64,000 nucleotides of DNA, taken from positions 5,971,768-6,035,767 of the forward strand of contig CM065300.1 in NCBI GenBank assembly GCA_032871835.1, given 5' to 3'. Positions within the stretch are counted from its first letter, which is position 1. Every line of letters begins with the position of its first letter. The notes under the pieces are model-generated. The model saw only the letters and a program-made list of their open reading frames with translations. It made no database searches and was not told where the DNA came from. Position numbers and translations under genes: made by a program. The DNA is from Dipteronia dyeriana (lineage: Eukaryota > Streptophyta > Magnoliopsida > Sapindales > Sapindaceae). Shown here one piece after another: positions 33,732 through 45,085 of this stretch.

Positions 33732-36492
33732 CTCAGGGACAAGATGGCCTTCCGGCTTTGTTATATCAAAAAATTTGGGGTACAGTGGGGGAGTAAATTA
33801 CAACAGCTAGTCTTCGGTGCCTTAATGAGGGGGACTCTATTGAGATGGTAAATAACACTTTGATTACTCTGATTCCTAAAGTGCCAAAGCCTATGAGCGT
33901 AACGGAATATCGGCCCATTAGTATATACAATGTGACGTAAAAATTTTTTGGCTAAGGTCTTGGCTTATAGACTTAGACTAGTTCTCAGTGAGGTAATTTC
34001 GGAGACCCAAAGCACTTTTATTTCAGGCCTTCTGATTAGGGATAATGCTATCATTAGGTTCGAGTGTATTCATGCTCTGAAAAGGTGAAAGCAGAAAAAG
34101 GGTTCTATGACACTGAAGCTGGATATGTCCAAGGCCTCTGATAGGGTGGAGTGGGGGTTCTTGGCCAGAATGATGATGAAGTTGGGTTTCTCTAGTAGCT
34201 GGATTGCAATGATTATGTGATGTATTTCTTCTGTTACCTTCTCCTTCTTGCTGAATGGTCAGATTTGTGGTCAGATTCGACCTACCAGAGGACTTCGGTA
34301 AGGTAACCCTTTTTTCCCATACCTTTTTCTCATCTGTGCTGAGGGGCTATCAAGCATGTTGAATGCAGCAGTTGAAAGAAAGTGCATTTTTGGTTTTAAG
34401 TGTATCAGGTATGCGCCCATTATTTCTCATTTGTTTTTGTAGACGATAGTTTACTATTTTACAAAGCTTTTCGTTAGAAATGTGTGGCTCTAAAAGGTAT
34501 TTTGGATGCCTACTCAAAAGCTTTCGGTCAAGTAGTAAATTTTAATAAGTCTAGTATTTGTGTCAGTAAGTCTATGGGTAGGGGTGGGAGCCAGGTTGGC
34601 TGGCATTTTTTGGGGTGCGGCTGGTGAAGTGCCATGAGCGGCACCTAGGCCTTCCTAGTTTTGCTAGTAGGAACAAAATGCAGTTATTTATTGGTATGAA
34701 AAACAGAGTGTGGGAAAAAGTTCGTGGGTGGAATAATATGAGTCTGTCTGTAGGTGGCAAGGAGTTAATGCTAAAAGCGGTGATTCAATCTATTCCCACA
34801 TACACAATGAGTCTTTTCCACTTGTTTAAGGGCCTTATCTCAAAGATCCATCATATGTGCGTCAGGTTTTGGTGGGGTTGAACGCATGATTCTCATAAAA
34901 TTCACTGGTGTGAATGGTCCAAGTTATGTTCAGGGAAGGATACGGGTGGCCTAGGTTTCCGTGACATTTTAACCTGTAATCAAGCTCTTCTAGTAAAGCC
35001 AGGTTGACGATTAATTAGTAACCCGAAATCACTGGTAGCTAGAGTTTTGAAAGCTTGTTATTATCCCGACTATTCCTTTCTCTAGGCTTCAAAATACTTT
35101 ATGGGTTCGATCATCTGGAATGGCTCGTTGTGGGGAAAAGATATCTTAGTGCCTGGTTCTCGGTGGAGGATTGCAGATGGGTCATCTGTTTCTATTTTTG
35201 AAGATTGATGCCTAGACCGTCTACCTTCAGAATTTTATCTCTTCTGAAACTTGGACTTAATACACCTGTTAGTGATCTGATTACAGGTTTAGGAGGGTGG
35301 AATGTTCCTCTTGTTCGTGAATCTTTTCTCTAGGAGGATACTGAGGTGATTTTAAGTCTGTCTCTTAGTACGAGTCAATCTACTGATTCCCTTCTTTAGC
35401 ATTACGAAAGTTTCGGAACTTACTCTGTTCATAGTGGTTATAAAGTCGGTTTTCATATGACACAGCTTGCTAGTTCGTTGGGTTTAAATAGTTTAGAGTC
35501 GTGGTGGAAGGCTTTATGGAGATTTTGGATTCCATCGAAGGTGAAGATATTTATTTGGAGGGATTGCCATAATTGGATCCCGAATTTTTTAAGCTTATCT
35601 TTGTGTAGAATTTTAAGTGATCTCACATGTCCTGTGTGTTGAACTAAGCCTGAATCAGTTACTCAAGCTTTATTGGGCTGATCCAGTTTTCAAAAAAAAA
35701 TGAGAGAATTGTTCTTTTCTTCGAAAGGTTAAGTGGCCTGAACATATTCCGTTTATTGATCTGATCTCTTCTTACCTTGATAAGATTTTAGATGGGGAAT
35801 TGGAGCTTTTATGCATTATTTTCTGGCGAGTCTTGTGGATACGAAATCAGAAAGAATTCTTATACTCGCATTGATGTTGATTTTGTGGGGTGGTCAATGA
35901 ATTTCATAGAGTGTTTCCGTTCTGAAAATCCTGGTGAAGATCAGGTCCCAATTGGAGGCAGATATGCTAATATTAATTGGTGCAAGCCTGATCGGGGATG
36001 GTTTAAGGTCAATACAGATGCTGCTGTTAACAATTTGAAGTGTGGTATAGGTGCTGGGATAATTATCAAGAACCATTTAGAAGTGGTTAGGTGTTGTTCT
36101 ATTCGAAATTTTCATGAAAATTTCTCTCCTCAGATTACTGAAGCAATCTCTTTGCTTTGTGGGATCAAGTTGGCTGTGGAAGAGAATTTTGTTTCTGCTG
36201 TTATTGAGTTTGATGCTAAGGCTGTGGTGGATATGATAAAAATGGGAGTTGAACTTGCAGCTGATGTTGGGACCATTATTGGTGACATTCTCTGTCTTAT
36301 TTTTGGGAAGCCTATTTCTATTTTTTTTTTGTTCCTAGAATGGCCAATTCGGTTGCACATGGTCTTGTGAAGCTTGTGTTGTCTGTTGCAAATGATAGGG
36401 TCTGGTTTGATGCATACCCTTCCTGTTTAGAGGGTACTGTCCATGCTAAATTTTTTGCTTAGTTTTATGTTTTGTTATCAAAAAAAAAAAAA
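33732..36492 (+). mobile_element. 5'-truncated L1-type LINE
   Basis: RT pieces (EYRPIS; AYRLRLVL; TLKLDMSKASDRVEW), the C-terminal zf-RVT region (SWWKALWRFWIPSKVKIFIW) and an RNase H domain (WFKVNTDAAVNNLKCG) follow in L1 order. It ends in an A-tract at 36480-36492. TACTGATGTG (33722-33731) and TACTGAGGTG (36493-36502) form a 10-bp target duplication with one mismatch. The endonuclease and 5' end are missing and many stops are present. Confidence 0.9.
33900..36370 (+). pseudogene. LINE reverse transcriptase / RNase H ORF remnant
   Basis: The usual YADD box region near 34440 is damaged (HLFL*TIVYY). The zf-RVT segment lies at 35457-35642 (VKIFIWRDCHNWIP, LTCPVC). The RNase H at 35980-36300 shows DTDAA-type NTDAA and EFDAKAVVDMI, as in plant L1 elements that gained an RNase H domain. 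Confidence 0.85.
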
Positions 36493-36713
36493 TACTGAGG
36501 TGTTTTAGTAAGGTAGAAAGTGTTATACTTATAATTCCCCCTTGTCGTTCCTTTTAAAGCTTTGTAAGCAGCTAGCTGGTCTGCGTCTACTAAAGCGTTG
36601 GGGGTGAACGTATGATCTGATGATGCCGTCGCTGTTATTAGCCTCTTAGACTAACAAGGGTCAGTGTATGGGCTTAGCAACTGTCACCGTCGTTTGTGAG
36701 CCCGTGACCTATG

Positions 36714-36985
36714 TTAGTAGGTGTCCCTAGAGGGAGGGGTGGTCCGAGATGGATGGGAGTTGTCCCTGAGGGGAGGGGTGCGACTAGATATACGGGAGGT
36801 GTTAATGAGGGGAAGGGTACGACAAGATTTTCTGGAGTTGTCCCTTGATGGAGGCGTGCGACTGGATGTCTCGGAGGTGTCCCTCGAGGGAGGGGTGAGA
36901 AGGGATGTACTGTGTACACTGTCCATCGGGGGAGGGGTGACGGGATGAACCGGTGTCTTTAGGGGAGGGGGGGCGATGTGATCCA
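36714..36985 (-). repeat. about 48-bp GC-rich minisatellite, protein-coding on minus
   Basis: Units on + carry GTCCCT(C/A/G)GAGGGAGGGGTG and recur at about 48-51 bases, five to six times. On - they code for a repeating RTPPSRDxS pattern of 16 residues in an open frame (36714-37196). TCCCTCGAGGGA is a perfect 12-base palindrome in one unit. It lies in the DUF1985/Ulp1 gene, probably its hydrophilic linker. Confidence 0.7.
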
Positions 36986-38867
36986 ACTGCCAAGAGCGGT
37001 GTCTCGTGGATCTCCATAAGCAGAGGAAACTCTGGTAAACCCTCAGTAGGTGTCTCCTGATCTCGTCCTGTAACTTCAGTCCAGGTTCCCTGTGTCTCAA
37101 GTCAGGTACCCGGGATATGAGGTCAGATGCCAAGGTTTGTCGCCTCTTCCTGACTACGATGCATGTCTTTATTTTTAGGTCTGGAGTCTCGGTCATGGGA
37201 CAGTGGACTATCCCTGTCTGACCGTGATGTCGAACCCCACAGCTCTTAGAGGAAGTCTATCACCTTCTTATGCTTCCTATCCCGTTCCTCATTACTCTTC
37301 ATGAGATCCTCCCATAAAGCAGCAACGGAATCCTCCACAGCTTGAATTTTACGGTCGAAACGGTCCTGAAAGAAAATCAAAATCATCAGTACCTAAACTT
37401 GTACAAGCATTTCAAATAAAATCTAACATAATAAGAAATTTGGTGTACCTCGCGATCCCCTCCAATGTCTCCTTCTGAAGGGTCTCCAGCAATATATCTG
37501 GGCATCCTAAATTGAACCCACCTCTGTCTCCACTATCTGCCACCACCTAACTCTGGCGTTGAACCCTCCGATTGCATCAGTGGACTCCCACCAGCATACT
37601 CCGGCTCCGAACCCTCTGTATCACTGGGTCCAGCACTTGTACGCCCTTCAAAATCGTGATTCGGTACCGAAACTTTGACAGTCTCTAGCTAACCGTATAC
37701 AAACTGCACCCATCTTCTATGCCCGCATAATACCATACACTCATCTCAGCTGCTGTGGGCACCAATTTCATCCTCGCAAACATTTGAAACCGTTGTTATA
37801 CCGTTGTAATTGTAACAACTATAAACATTAACAAATATGATACTTATCCGTGCTGTGAATACCTTGGACAACTTATCCTTTCTCGGTTGTTTGTTTAACT
37901 CCCACTTCAGAATACGGGGAGACATGTCAGTAGTCCTCTAAGTCCCGAACTGGATGCCAAGCTCTAGGATCACTTCGACAGCAAATATCTGCATAAAAGA
38001 TAAGTACGATAAGAATCCTTAAAATGTAGGACACAAAATAAATTAAATGTTCTAAATCAAAATTCTTACCAACAGGGCATGAGATAGACCGTAAATATTG
38101 TAGGTTTTCTACATGTGTACGTCAGCACCCTTTGCTTGCTGGCGTCTCTTGAACCACTCCCGTCGCATGTCAAGCGTATGCTTGAATAAAAATATGGAAT
38201 GCATGTACACGTGGGCAACCCACGGGAACACATCGAAGGCATCGAGATCCTCCACCAACCAAAATTGCCAAACTGGAATTTTCACTCTCTCGTCCAACCC
38301 CATAAGTATCCAGTTTAGCATATAGAGGAGGTAGAGCCTCACACCATCGCACGGCTGCTGAAACTCATCGAGGTTCATAACAACTCTCAGCTCCTCGAAT
38401 GAAACCTCATCTACACCAACCAGTACCGCTGATGTATGCCATTGTCCACACTAGTATACAGGATCGTGTCCGGTATGACTCCGAACCGTAATCCGGTGAT
38501 CAGGTAGAATTCTACCTTCGAGAACCTCACCTCATGATTCGCTAACATGAACCACATCTCATTTGTTGTGCCATTATGATGCAGCTCCCACAAAAGCTTT
38601 CGATGGATAACATCACCCGAAAACTTTATTTACCGATGCATCGTCATGAAATGCCTGAAACTGAACTCCATAAACCGATGGCGGTCTTCAACAGTAAATT
38701 CTTCAAGGATCTGGTTAAGTGCGTCGTCTATACTGTCAAGGGCGTAAAAATGGTTGTGGCGAGTGAGTTTACCCTCGTACCACTCTGCCACCGGAGATTT
38801 AAATAATTCCTTCAAGCAATTCTTCATCTGAAATTTCACAAAAAACAATGCATAAGTATACTATGAA

Positions 38868-39420
38868 AAAAAAGCTCGGGCCTTTGCAAAAAAACCTCGA
38901 GCATCGGAGCTATGAAAAGTCCCAGACACGATATAAAAAGTCTCGAATACAGTATAAAAAAGCTCAAGTCTATGAAAAAAAAGCTCGGGCCTTTGCAAAA
39001 AAAGATCGAGTCTTCGATACAAAAGCTCAGAGCTTTTTTAAACCTTATTTTTCCAAAACAAAAGCTCGGACCTTTATAAAAAAAACTCGATCTTTTCATA
39101 AAAAAGCTAGACACTTATAAAATAAACCTCGGAGCTTTGAAAAAAAAGATTGGATTTTAACCACCATAAATTTTAAAAATAAAAAGCTCGAGCATGCTTC
39201 AAAAAGCTCGTATTTGAAAAAAAAAATCTTGAACGTTTACAAAAAAAAATCGGAGTTTCCTCAAAAAAGCTCGGAGCTTTAAAAAAATCTCGGAGCTTTA
39301 AAAAAATCTCGGAGCTTTAAAAAAATCTCGGATAAACTAAACCTATTTTTCCAAAAAAAAAAAAAGCTCAAAGTTCTTTTCAAAAAGCTCGGAATTATTT
39401 CAAAAATTCTCAAAAACCTA
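38868..39420. repeat. right array of about 22-bp AGCTCG units
   Basis: More than 15 units of the form AGCTCGGGCCTTTGCAAAAAA, with variants CTCGGAGCTTTAAAAAAAT in short perfect runs around 39270-39330. Same strand and same unit plan as the array at 24681. Confidence 0.88.
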
Positions 39421-39984
39421 GAAATTCATCTTCCTCAACAACTATTCAACCTCATTTCAAACTCTAACCTAACCCATAATCATTCTCAGATACTCAATTC
39501 AACCTTAATCTACAATTTAAATCAATAAAAAAACAGATCTAACATCCAATTCAACTTCTCAACACCAAAAACCATAACAAAATCAAACTCAACTAACCTC
39601 GATCGATTGTAAATCTTCTCGTAAAATCTCAAAATTTCATTGCTCTCCAACTTCATCTACCTTCGCCGTCAAAACCGTTGTCGGCAATTCACTTTTCGTC
39701 GATTAAACGCACTATACTTTTTCTCTCTCTGTTTGAAAACAACAACTTACTTTTAAGGGTATTTTGGTCTGGTCACCTTAATTGGTGCCTTTAAAACATA
39801 TATTATTAATGTGGTGATATTTGCACAACCCCCCAAAATAGTGCAATTAATTTTTCAAGTCTAGGCATGATTCCCGTTATTTGTGTCGTTACCAAATTAC
39901 GGATCCAAAATGATATTTATAAAAAGTTCCTACGCAATATGTTTTATAGTTATGAAAACTAACAAAACGGCAATCGAGGATATC

Positions 39985-39985
<1 letters not shown>

Positions 39986-40028
<43 letters not shown>
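39986..40028. repeat. (AT)n microsatellite
   Basis: About 20 uninterrupted TA units. Confidence 0.95.
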
Positions 40029-40032
<4 letters not shown>

Positions 40033-40197
40033 CATAAATTTTTAAGTCAGTACACGCTGATATAATTTCATCAATGCGTTGGATGTTGATTATTAGATTT
40101 ACATACTTTGACTCAAAGTGTATGCATTTGTCAAAACTTCTCAATAATCAGTGGTCACATGCAAATATAAGTTATATCAGTACGCACCAATGAGAAA

Positions 40198-40236
<39 letters not shown>

Positions 40237-40400
40237 ATTTTCCTATCAGTGCGTTATATGTGAACCATTGATTATGGAGAAGTTTTGACAAGTGCATACA
40301 CTTTGAGTCAAAGTACGTAAATTTAATAGTCCACATTCAACGCATTGACGAATTTATATCAATGCGTATTAACTTAAAAATTTATATGTATGTGTGTGTA
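40025..40400. mobile_element. foldback MITE centred on an (AT)n tract
   Basis: The left arm (AAATTTTTAAGTCAGTACAC, TTTGACTCAAAGTGTATGCA, GTCAAAACTTCTC) is mirrored on the right (40235-40400). The centre 40202-40234 is a pure AT run. Arms are about 160 bases with roughly four in five bases matching. Confidence 0.82.
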
Positions 40401-41143
40401 AAGTCAAAATATTTAAATCCAATGGCCTACATATATGGAATTGATATATCTTGTATGATCAGTTCAATTCAAACTGATAATAGAATTTGTATATATATAT
40501 ATAAGAGCACTTTAGTCATTTGAATATTTTATCATATCATATCTTAATCATACCAAACGTATAACAGTATAATTAATAATTCTGTTCTAGATATTTCAAA
40601 TACAATATGAAACAACTATCTTGTTCTATCATGTCCTGTCATGTTTCATCATGTTCTGTTTTGTTCTATTCTGTTCTGTATCATCCTCGTACCAAACGTA
40701 TCATTAGAAGTCATTCTAAACACAACACCCTTGACATTTCCGGAAGACGAACCTTTAATTAGTTTATTTGGGCCTAAACCATAATTGGCCCATTAACTAA
40801 TAATGCAGATAAGCTAGGCTCAATTATTAAAGGTCCAATTTTCCTCCAAATCTTCAAACGGCGACTCCTCCCGTTTCAAGGGTAGGAAATGAGCCTCATT
40901 TTGGCACGTTAGACTAGAATGACTAAATAGCCTTACAAATTACAATAAACTCAAACTTTTCGGCAAAAACAGAACACGATGGAATATAAAGAGGGCGTTC
41001 AGCGACATTTTCAAAAAGTGTTTTTTCGTTTTTTGGATTAAAAAATAATAAAAACTTGTTCGGTAAGTGTTTTGAAGAAAAAAGAAAACAAAAATAATGA
41101 GATTAGTTTTTGTATTTAAAGCGTGTGTTGGAAAAACAACTTA
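40401..41143. other. gene-free spacer with a repeat-derived segment
   Basis: 40500-40570 (GCACTTTAGTCATTTG, TATCTTAATCATACCAAACG) resembles 53252-53322 in the same direction, and 41400-41450 in inverse. A TGTTCT-rich run follows at 40620-40680. No gene is seen. Confidence 0.5.
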
Positions 41144-41455
41144 AGGACCCGTCCTGCAGCTGTTTTTCAGTCCGTTTTTATTTTTATTTTTCAAAAACGA
41201 CTTCGAAAACGCATTCGTTAACCGTTTTTCATTTTATTTTCGAAAAACAAAAAAAAACGAAAACGAAAAACAAAATCAGTGTTAAAAGTGAAAGATTTAA
41301 AAAACACAAAATACTTGTTTTTCATTTTTCGTTTTTGTTTTTCATTTTTTTTATATTAAAAAAAAATATTAAACTATTAATTGTACTGTCATGCGTTTGA
41401 TATAACTAGGACAAGACGGAACAAGATTTTTAAATTACCAAAGTGCCCCTATTAT
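41144..41455. repeat. MITE copy, inverted relative of 53250-53570
   Basis: CCTGCAGCTGTTTTTC, GCATTCGTTAACCGTTTTTC, GTTAAAAGTGAAAGATTT and CAAAGTGCCCCTAT appear here and as reverse complements at 53250-53570 in the opposite order. Confidence 0.85.
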
Positions 41456-41719
41456 ATATATATTATTATTATTATTATTATTATATTATAATATTATATA
41501 TATAATATATTTTTATGTATATTATAATATATATAAATATTATATAAAATATTATATATTATAATATTTACATAATTAGTAAATTAATATCATATAATAA
41601 ATATATCATATATATATATATAATATTATATATAAATATTATATAAAATATTATATATTATAATATTATATATTATATATCATATAATATTAATATATTA
41701 TATATATTATATTATATTA
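41456..41719. repeat. TA-rich low-complexity tract
   Basis: About 260 bases nearly without G or C, with many TATAATATTATATA palindromes and an internal repeated phrase (ATATAAATATTATATAAAAT). Confidence 0.9.
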
Positions 41720-42084
41720 GGAAGAGAGAAACTTTAGAAAGCCATACGAAAAACACTCAAGCTTTATTCTAATTTCTGATGATTTTACAGAGAGAACAAG
41801 GTTTCCTTATATAGAGAGAGGAAGCATTCTACAACCAATAGACAAGCTTATCTTACAAAGGATAGGGCCAAAGACGGTGGCCGATAAACGACGATAATAA
41901 TTTTATAAAGTCAAGAAAACAACAGGAAGCTGGTCTGGCAGCTGGCAAACATAATAATTATACAGATAAGGGCTTAAGATCTCCATCCATCTCTGTCTGA
42001 AAGTACCATATTAAGGCCGTTGAGGAAAGCCAGTCTGTGAGGAAATTGAACTGTGAGATGGTCGTGGAGCTCTGCCGTCTCTAA

Positions 42085-42097
42085 TGGTATCAGAGCC
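42085..42097 (+). other. primer-binding site (initiator tRNA-Met)
   Basis: TGGTATCAGAGCC, 89 bases upstream of the first coding ATG. Shared by Caulimoviridae and plant LTR elements, so it does not decide between them. Confidence 0.88.
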
Positions 42098-42173
42098 TTT
42101 TGTCCTGTTTTTCAGGCAGAAAGAATCATAGTGACAGTTATAAACTAGATGAAGAGAAGGAATTTTTAAAACG

Positions 42174-43459
42174 ATGGCAAACAACACTGATAACACTCCA
42201 TCTAGGCTTTCTTCTGCTATTTCTATTCGTCAAACCCAAACAAACAAAATTCAAAACCTTGTTGAATATACCCATATCCCAGAATTTGCACAAATCACTG
42301 AAACAGCTCTGCCCTTATTAAATCCCTATAGTGTGTTCAAACGCAGTAGATCACTCTCCAGAAGAGTTACTGCCTTAGTCCAACATCGTTCTCCTCCGAT
42401 AAAGCAATATATCCAATCTACGGTTTTGGATAATTGCCTAATTCCAGCCTCAGCAACAGAACAATATGTTGACTTAGAAATTGGTCAGCCTTTAATTGAC
42501 CAATGAATCAAAGAAGACTACTCCCACCTGCACATCGAAGCCATTAGAATAATCCTTACCCTACATGGCAGGAAAGGATTACCAGTCACGGCTAGGGTTG
42601 CCCTTCTCAATACAATCTACAAACAGACGAGCACACCATCATCGGAACGTGCCTGTCAACCCTTCATGCAGGAAGCATTTCGCTCACCTACTATCCCAAT
42701 TTCAACATTCCTCTCAGGGATCTGAATCTTCACAACTGTCTCAAGATTCAACTTCAAATAGTAGGAGCTCCTATGATGCCAAATTCCTATATGGCAACGT
42801 TGCACCACCAGATTGCTTACAGGCTTCAAGATCATGCTCTTGATCTTCCCATCCCTGGACATACTGGAGATACCATCTTCATAAAAGCTGAAAGAGAAGA
42901 TGAGGTCCCCACCATCATCCAGATTCCTAAACAGCTGCCCAGAGAAAAGCTCACAGAAATCATGCCTCTCAAGTGGATCACTAACTATGAGAAAACCTTT
43001 CAAAACACCATTCATGTTGTCGCCACAGACACCAAATTCACCAAGTTAGCCGATGGATCCATCCAGACCACCTATGAACAAATTGGCACTTCTGCGACAC
43101 AAGTAACCAGTACCCCAGCTATAGAAACACCACCCAGTGCTCCTCCTATTTTCCAGGTCCTCATGATTCGACTTGTCACAACCGAAAAGGAGATTCCCAT
43201 CCATCTTTTCGAACCTGATGGATATCATGTCTATACAGACAAGATCAACGGCCATTTCATATGGGACGTTGACCCTGAGATGTGTGATGCAGATTGTGAA
43301 TGCAGAGCTTGTTACAAACCCCGAAAATCACCTTGTAAACCCATTCGCTCTCACCGAGATCCTAAAGACCCTCACAGTCCTTGGATTGGTTTACAGCCAA
43401 TAAAAAACAAGTCTCTCTCTATCTATGATAGAGCTCTTCAAATCTTGAAAGATGTTTGA
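42174..43459 (+). pseudogene. 30K-superfamily movement-protein remnant
   Basis: ATG 42174 opens 110 codons ending at TGA 42504. The frame resumes after it with HLHIEAIRIILTLHGRKGL, the hydrophobic/basic core seen in caulimovirid movement proteins, then is lost near 42725. A second open frame at 42773-43459 carries the middle and C-terminal part (IAYRLQDHALDL; a Cys-rich CDADCECRACYKP near its end). Movement proteins of this class widen plasmodesmata for virus spread. One nonsense codon and one frameshift are visible. Confidence 0.65.
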
Positions 43460-44005
43460 TTACTTCTTGATGAGCCAACATAACCAGAACATATCATGCC
43501 TCCAACTCCGGCTCATGTGCCTTGCTTCATGGCCTCCAGCTATGATAAGGACTTTCCACCTCTGGAATGCTCTTCAAATCCAGAAAGGAGCTTATTTTCC
43601 AGACCTTTCATCCAATCTACTGAAGTCTTACCTGATGGATCTCTCAAACAGCCATTCCAGGCTGAACAAGTCCTCAACCGGCACACTCATAACGCTACAG
43701 TCCAGAATAGAGTTCTCCACTCTATCGACCAGAAGATTGACCAGGTCTCGCACCATGTTTCCTAACATGACCACCAACTTCAACATCTCGACTCAACACT
43801 ACGCAACATGTATACATACTTACAGTCAAGAGTTTCCCGGTTAAATGTTGATCTCCACTAGTACATCAACCAAGGATACTTTGGCCCTGAATTCGACAGC
43901 AAAGAAAGGGAAATCAGACAACTCAAGGACAAGTTAGACCAAATAACTCGGGACCACTTTACTAGCACACCTTATATCCCAAGGCCACATCCCTATTCTC
44001 CATCC
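43460..44005 (+). pseudogene. coiled-coil region between movement protein and gag
   Basis: Short broken frames include IDQKIDQVSHHVS and EREIRQLKDKLDQI, heptad patterns that suggest a coiled coil. In related elements a coiled-coil segment lies between movement protein and capsid region. Interrupted by at least two stops. Confidence 0.5.
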
Positions 44006-45085
44006 TTGACCTTCCCAAATCAGTTGCCACCACCTATTTCCAGGCCCCCTGATCATACCCAGTTTTTCAAATCAACTGGAGATCTTTTCAGAAAATGCCC
44101 ACCTCTATCTACATATCTTGAACAACCTTCCTCAAGCAGGACGAAAAGATCATCTCCCCGGAAAAAGAAACCACCAAGCACCCAAAAGCATTCACCACCA
44201 GATCACCGGAAGCATTCTGAACCCACAGAATCCTCTTATGATTCCCCATCTTCATGGGAAACGTATTCCCCTGATTCCTCGGCCTCTCCAGACTCCTCTG
44301 AACATGCGAATTACTCGGATCCAGATGCATTGCCATATCCCTCCCAGATCTATTTAGCTACCAGAGCTGATCCACAACCATCCACCCAAACAGTTGATAC
44401 ATCTGAATCTTCAGGTGAAACCTCTGTGGAACCAGCTCCTATGGTCGACGAACCGTCTGACCAAAGGAACAGGGCCCAGGCCCATCCTCAGAAACCTACA
44501 GATGGCCCTTGGTTTAATTTTGACGACCTAGCTCCCCGACAATGGAGAAAAAGAATGTCAGAAATGAGTGCATGGCTCGACCTGCAGACAACAAAACGTG
44601 AGAACGACATAGAATCCATCTTGAGAGAGTTTGTCTCCAGGTTCACTGGATCTCTCAGAGATTGGTACCAGGCTCTTGAAGAATACAGACAACTACAACT
44701 AGTTCGATGTGGGTCTGTATCCCATGCGGTGGGAATAATTTTCCAAGAATTTCTCGGAGATGCCTCCCAGTTCTACAAACAGACTAGATAATAATTCTTC
44801 GAAATGCGAGTATGTTCACTAGACAAAAGAGACATAGATTACCACTACATGCGCATGTCTTTCAGGTACCATGCTCTCGGTGGAATCAACGATGAAACCT
44901 TAAGACAGGTATACTTCAACTCTCTCCCTACAGAGCTTCAGGGAGAACTCCAGAGAATAATTGAATTCTCAGGCAGAGGCCTACGAGACATTACTCTAGG
45001 AGAAATCCACATGTTCACCCATACTGCATTAGACAAACTTTGTGCCACCCAAAGAGTTTTTTGCAAAAATGATCAAAGACGATAG
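44006..45085 (+). pseudogene. gag/capsid-like region
   Basis: The N-terminal half is Pro/Ser-rich with a basic patch (TKRSSPRKKKPPS). The core has a tryptophan-rich start (GPWFNFDDLAPRQWRKRM), REFVSRFTGSLRDWYQAL and, after two adjacent stops at 44789-44794 in the same frame, YHYMRMSFRYHALGG and FNSLPTELQGELQR. It overlaps the next frame at 45042-45085. Confidence 0.65.

Larger units (their letters stand above)
30736..38848 (-). pseudogene. DUF1985 / Ulp1-protease-like gene of the Mutator-like element
   Basis: Reading on the minus strand from 38848: LLWELHHNGTTNEMWFMLANHEVRFSK (quoted in parts: LWELHHNG, EVRFSKVEFYLITGLRFG) and then, in another frame, VEDLDAFDVFPWVAHVYMHS and YNIYGLSHALL form the DUF1985 region (38100-38650). 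Exons around 37870-37990 (IFAVEVILELGIQFG; PRILKWELNKQ) and a proline/serine repeat region (36714-37196) follow. The far end at 30736-31002 (LIEYILADKVDYDW) looks like the last helices of a Ulp1-type SUMO-protease domain. The gene is cut by a LINE and two hAT MITEs and has several stops and shifts. In this element class the protease is thought to be captured host sequence; its role in transposition is unknown. Confidence 0.7.
24681..39420. mobile_element. large Mutator-like element with mudrA and a DUF1985/Ulp1-type gene
   Basis: A MuDR-type transposase on + and a convergent DUF1985/Ulp1-like gene on - lie between two arrays of about 21-bp AGCTCG units (24681-24866 and 38868-39420). This gene pair is known from plant Mutator-like elements that captured a Ulp1-like protease. 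Later insertions (26123-29021, 31013-32206, 32442-33057, 33732-36492) add about 7.5 kb, leaving about 7.3 kb of original element. True termini were not fixed: 39800-39860 (GATATTTGCACAACCCCCC) looks like a Mutator-like right end, but its inverted partner on the left was not recognised. Both genes are broken. Confidence 0.72.

Noticed and set aside
41456..41719. TA-rich tract as replication origin or scaffold attachment region
   Set aside because: Composition alone does not support it; it is probably a grown microsatellite.
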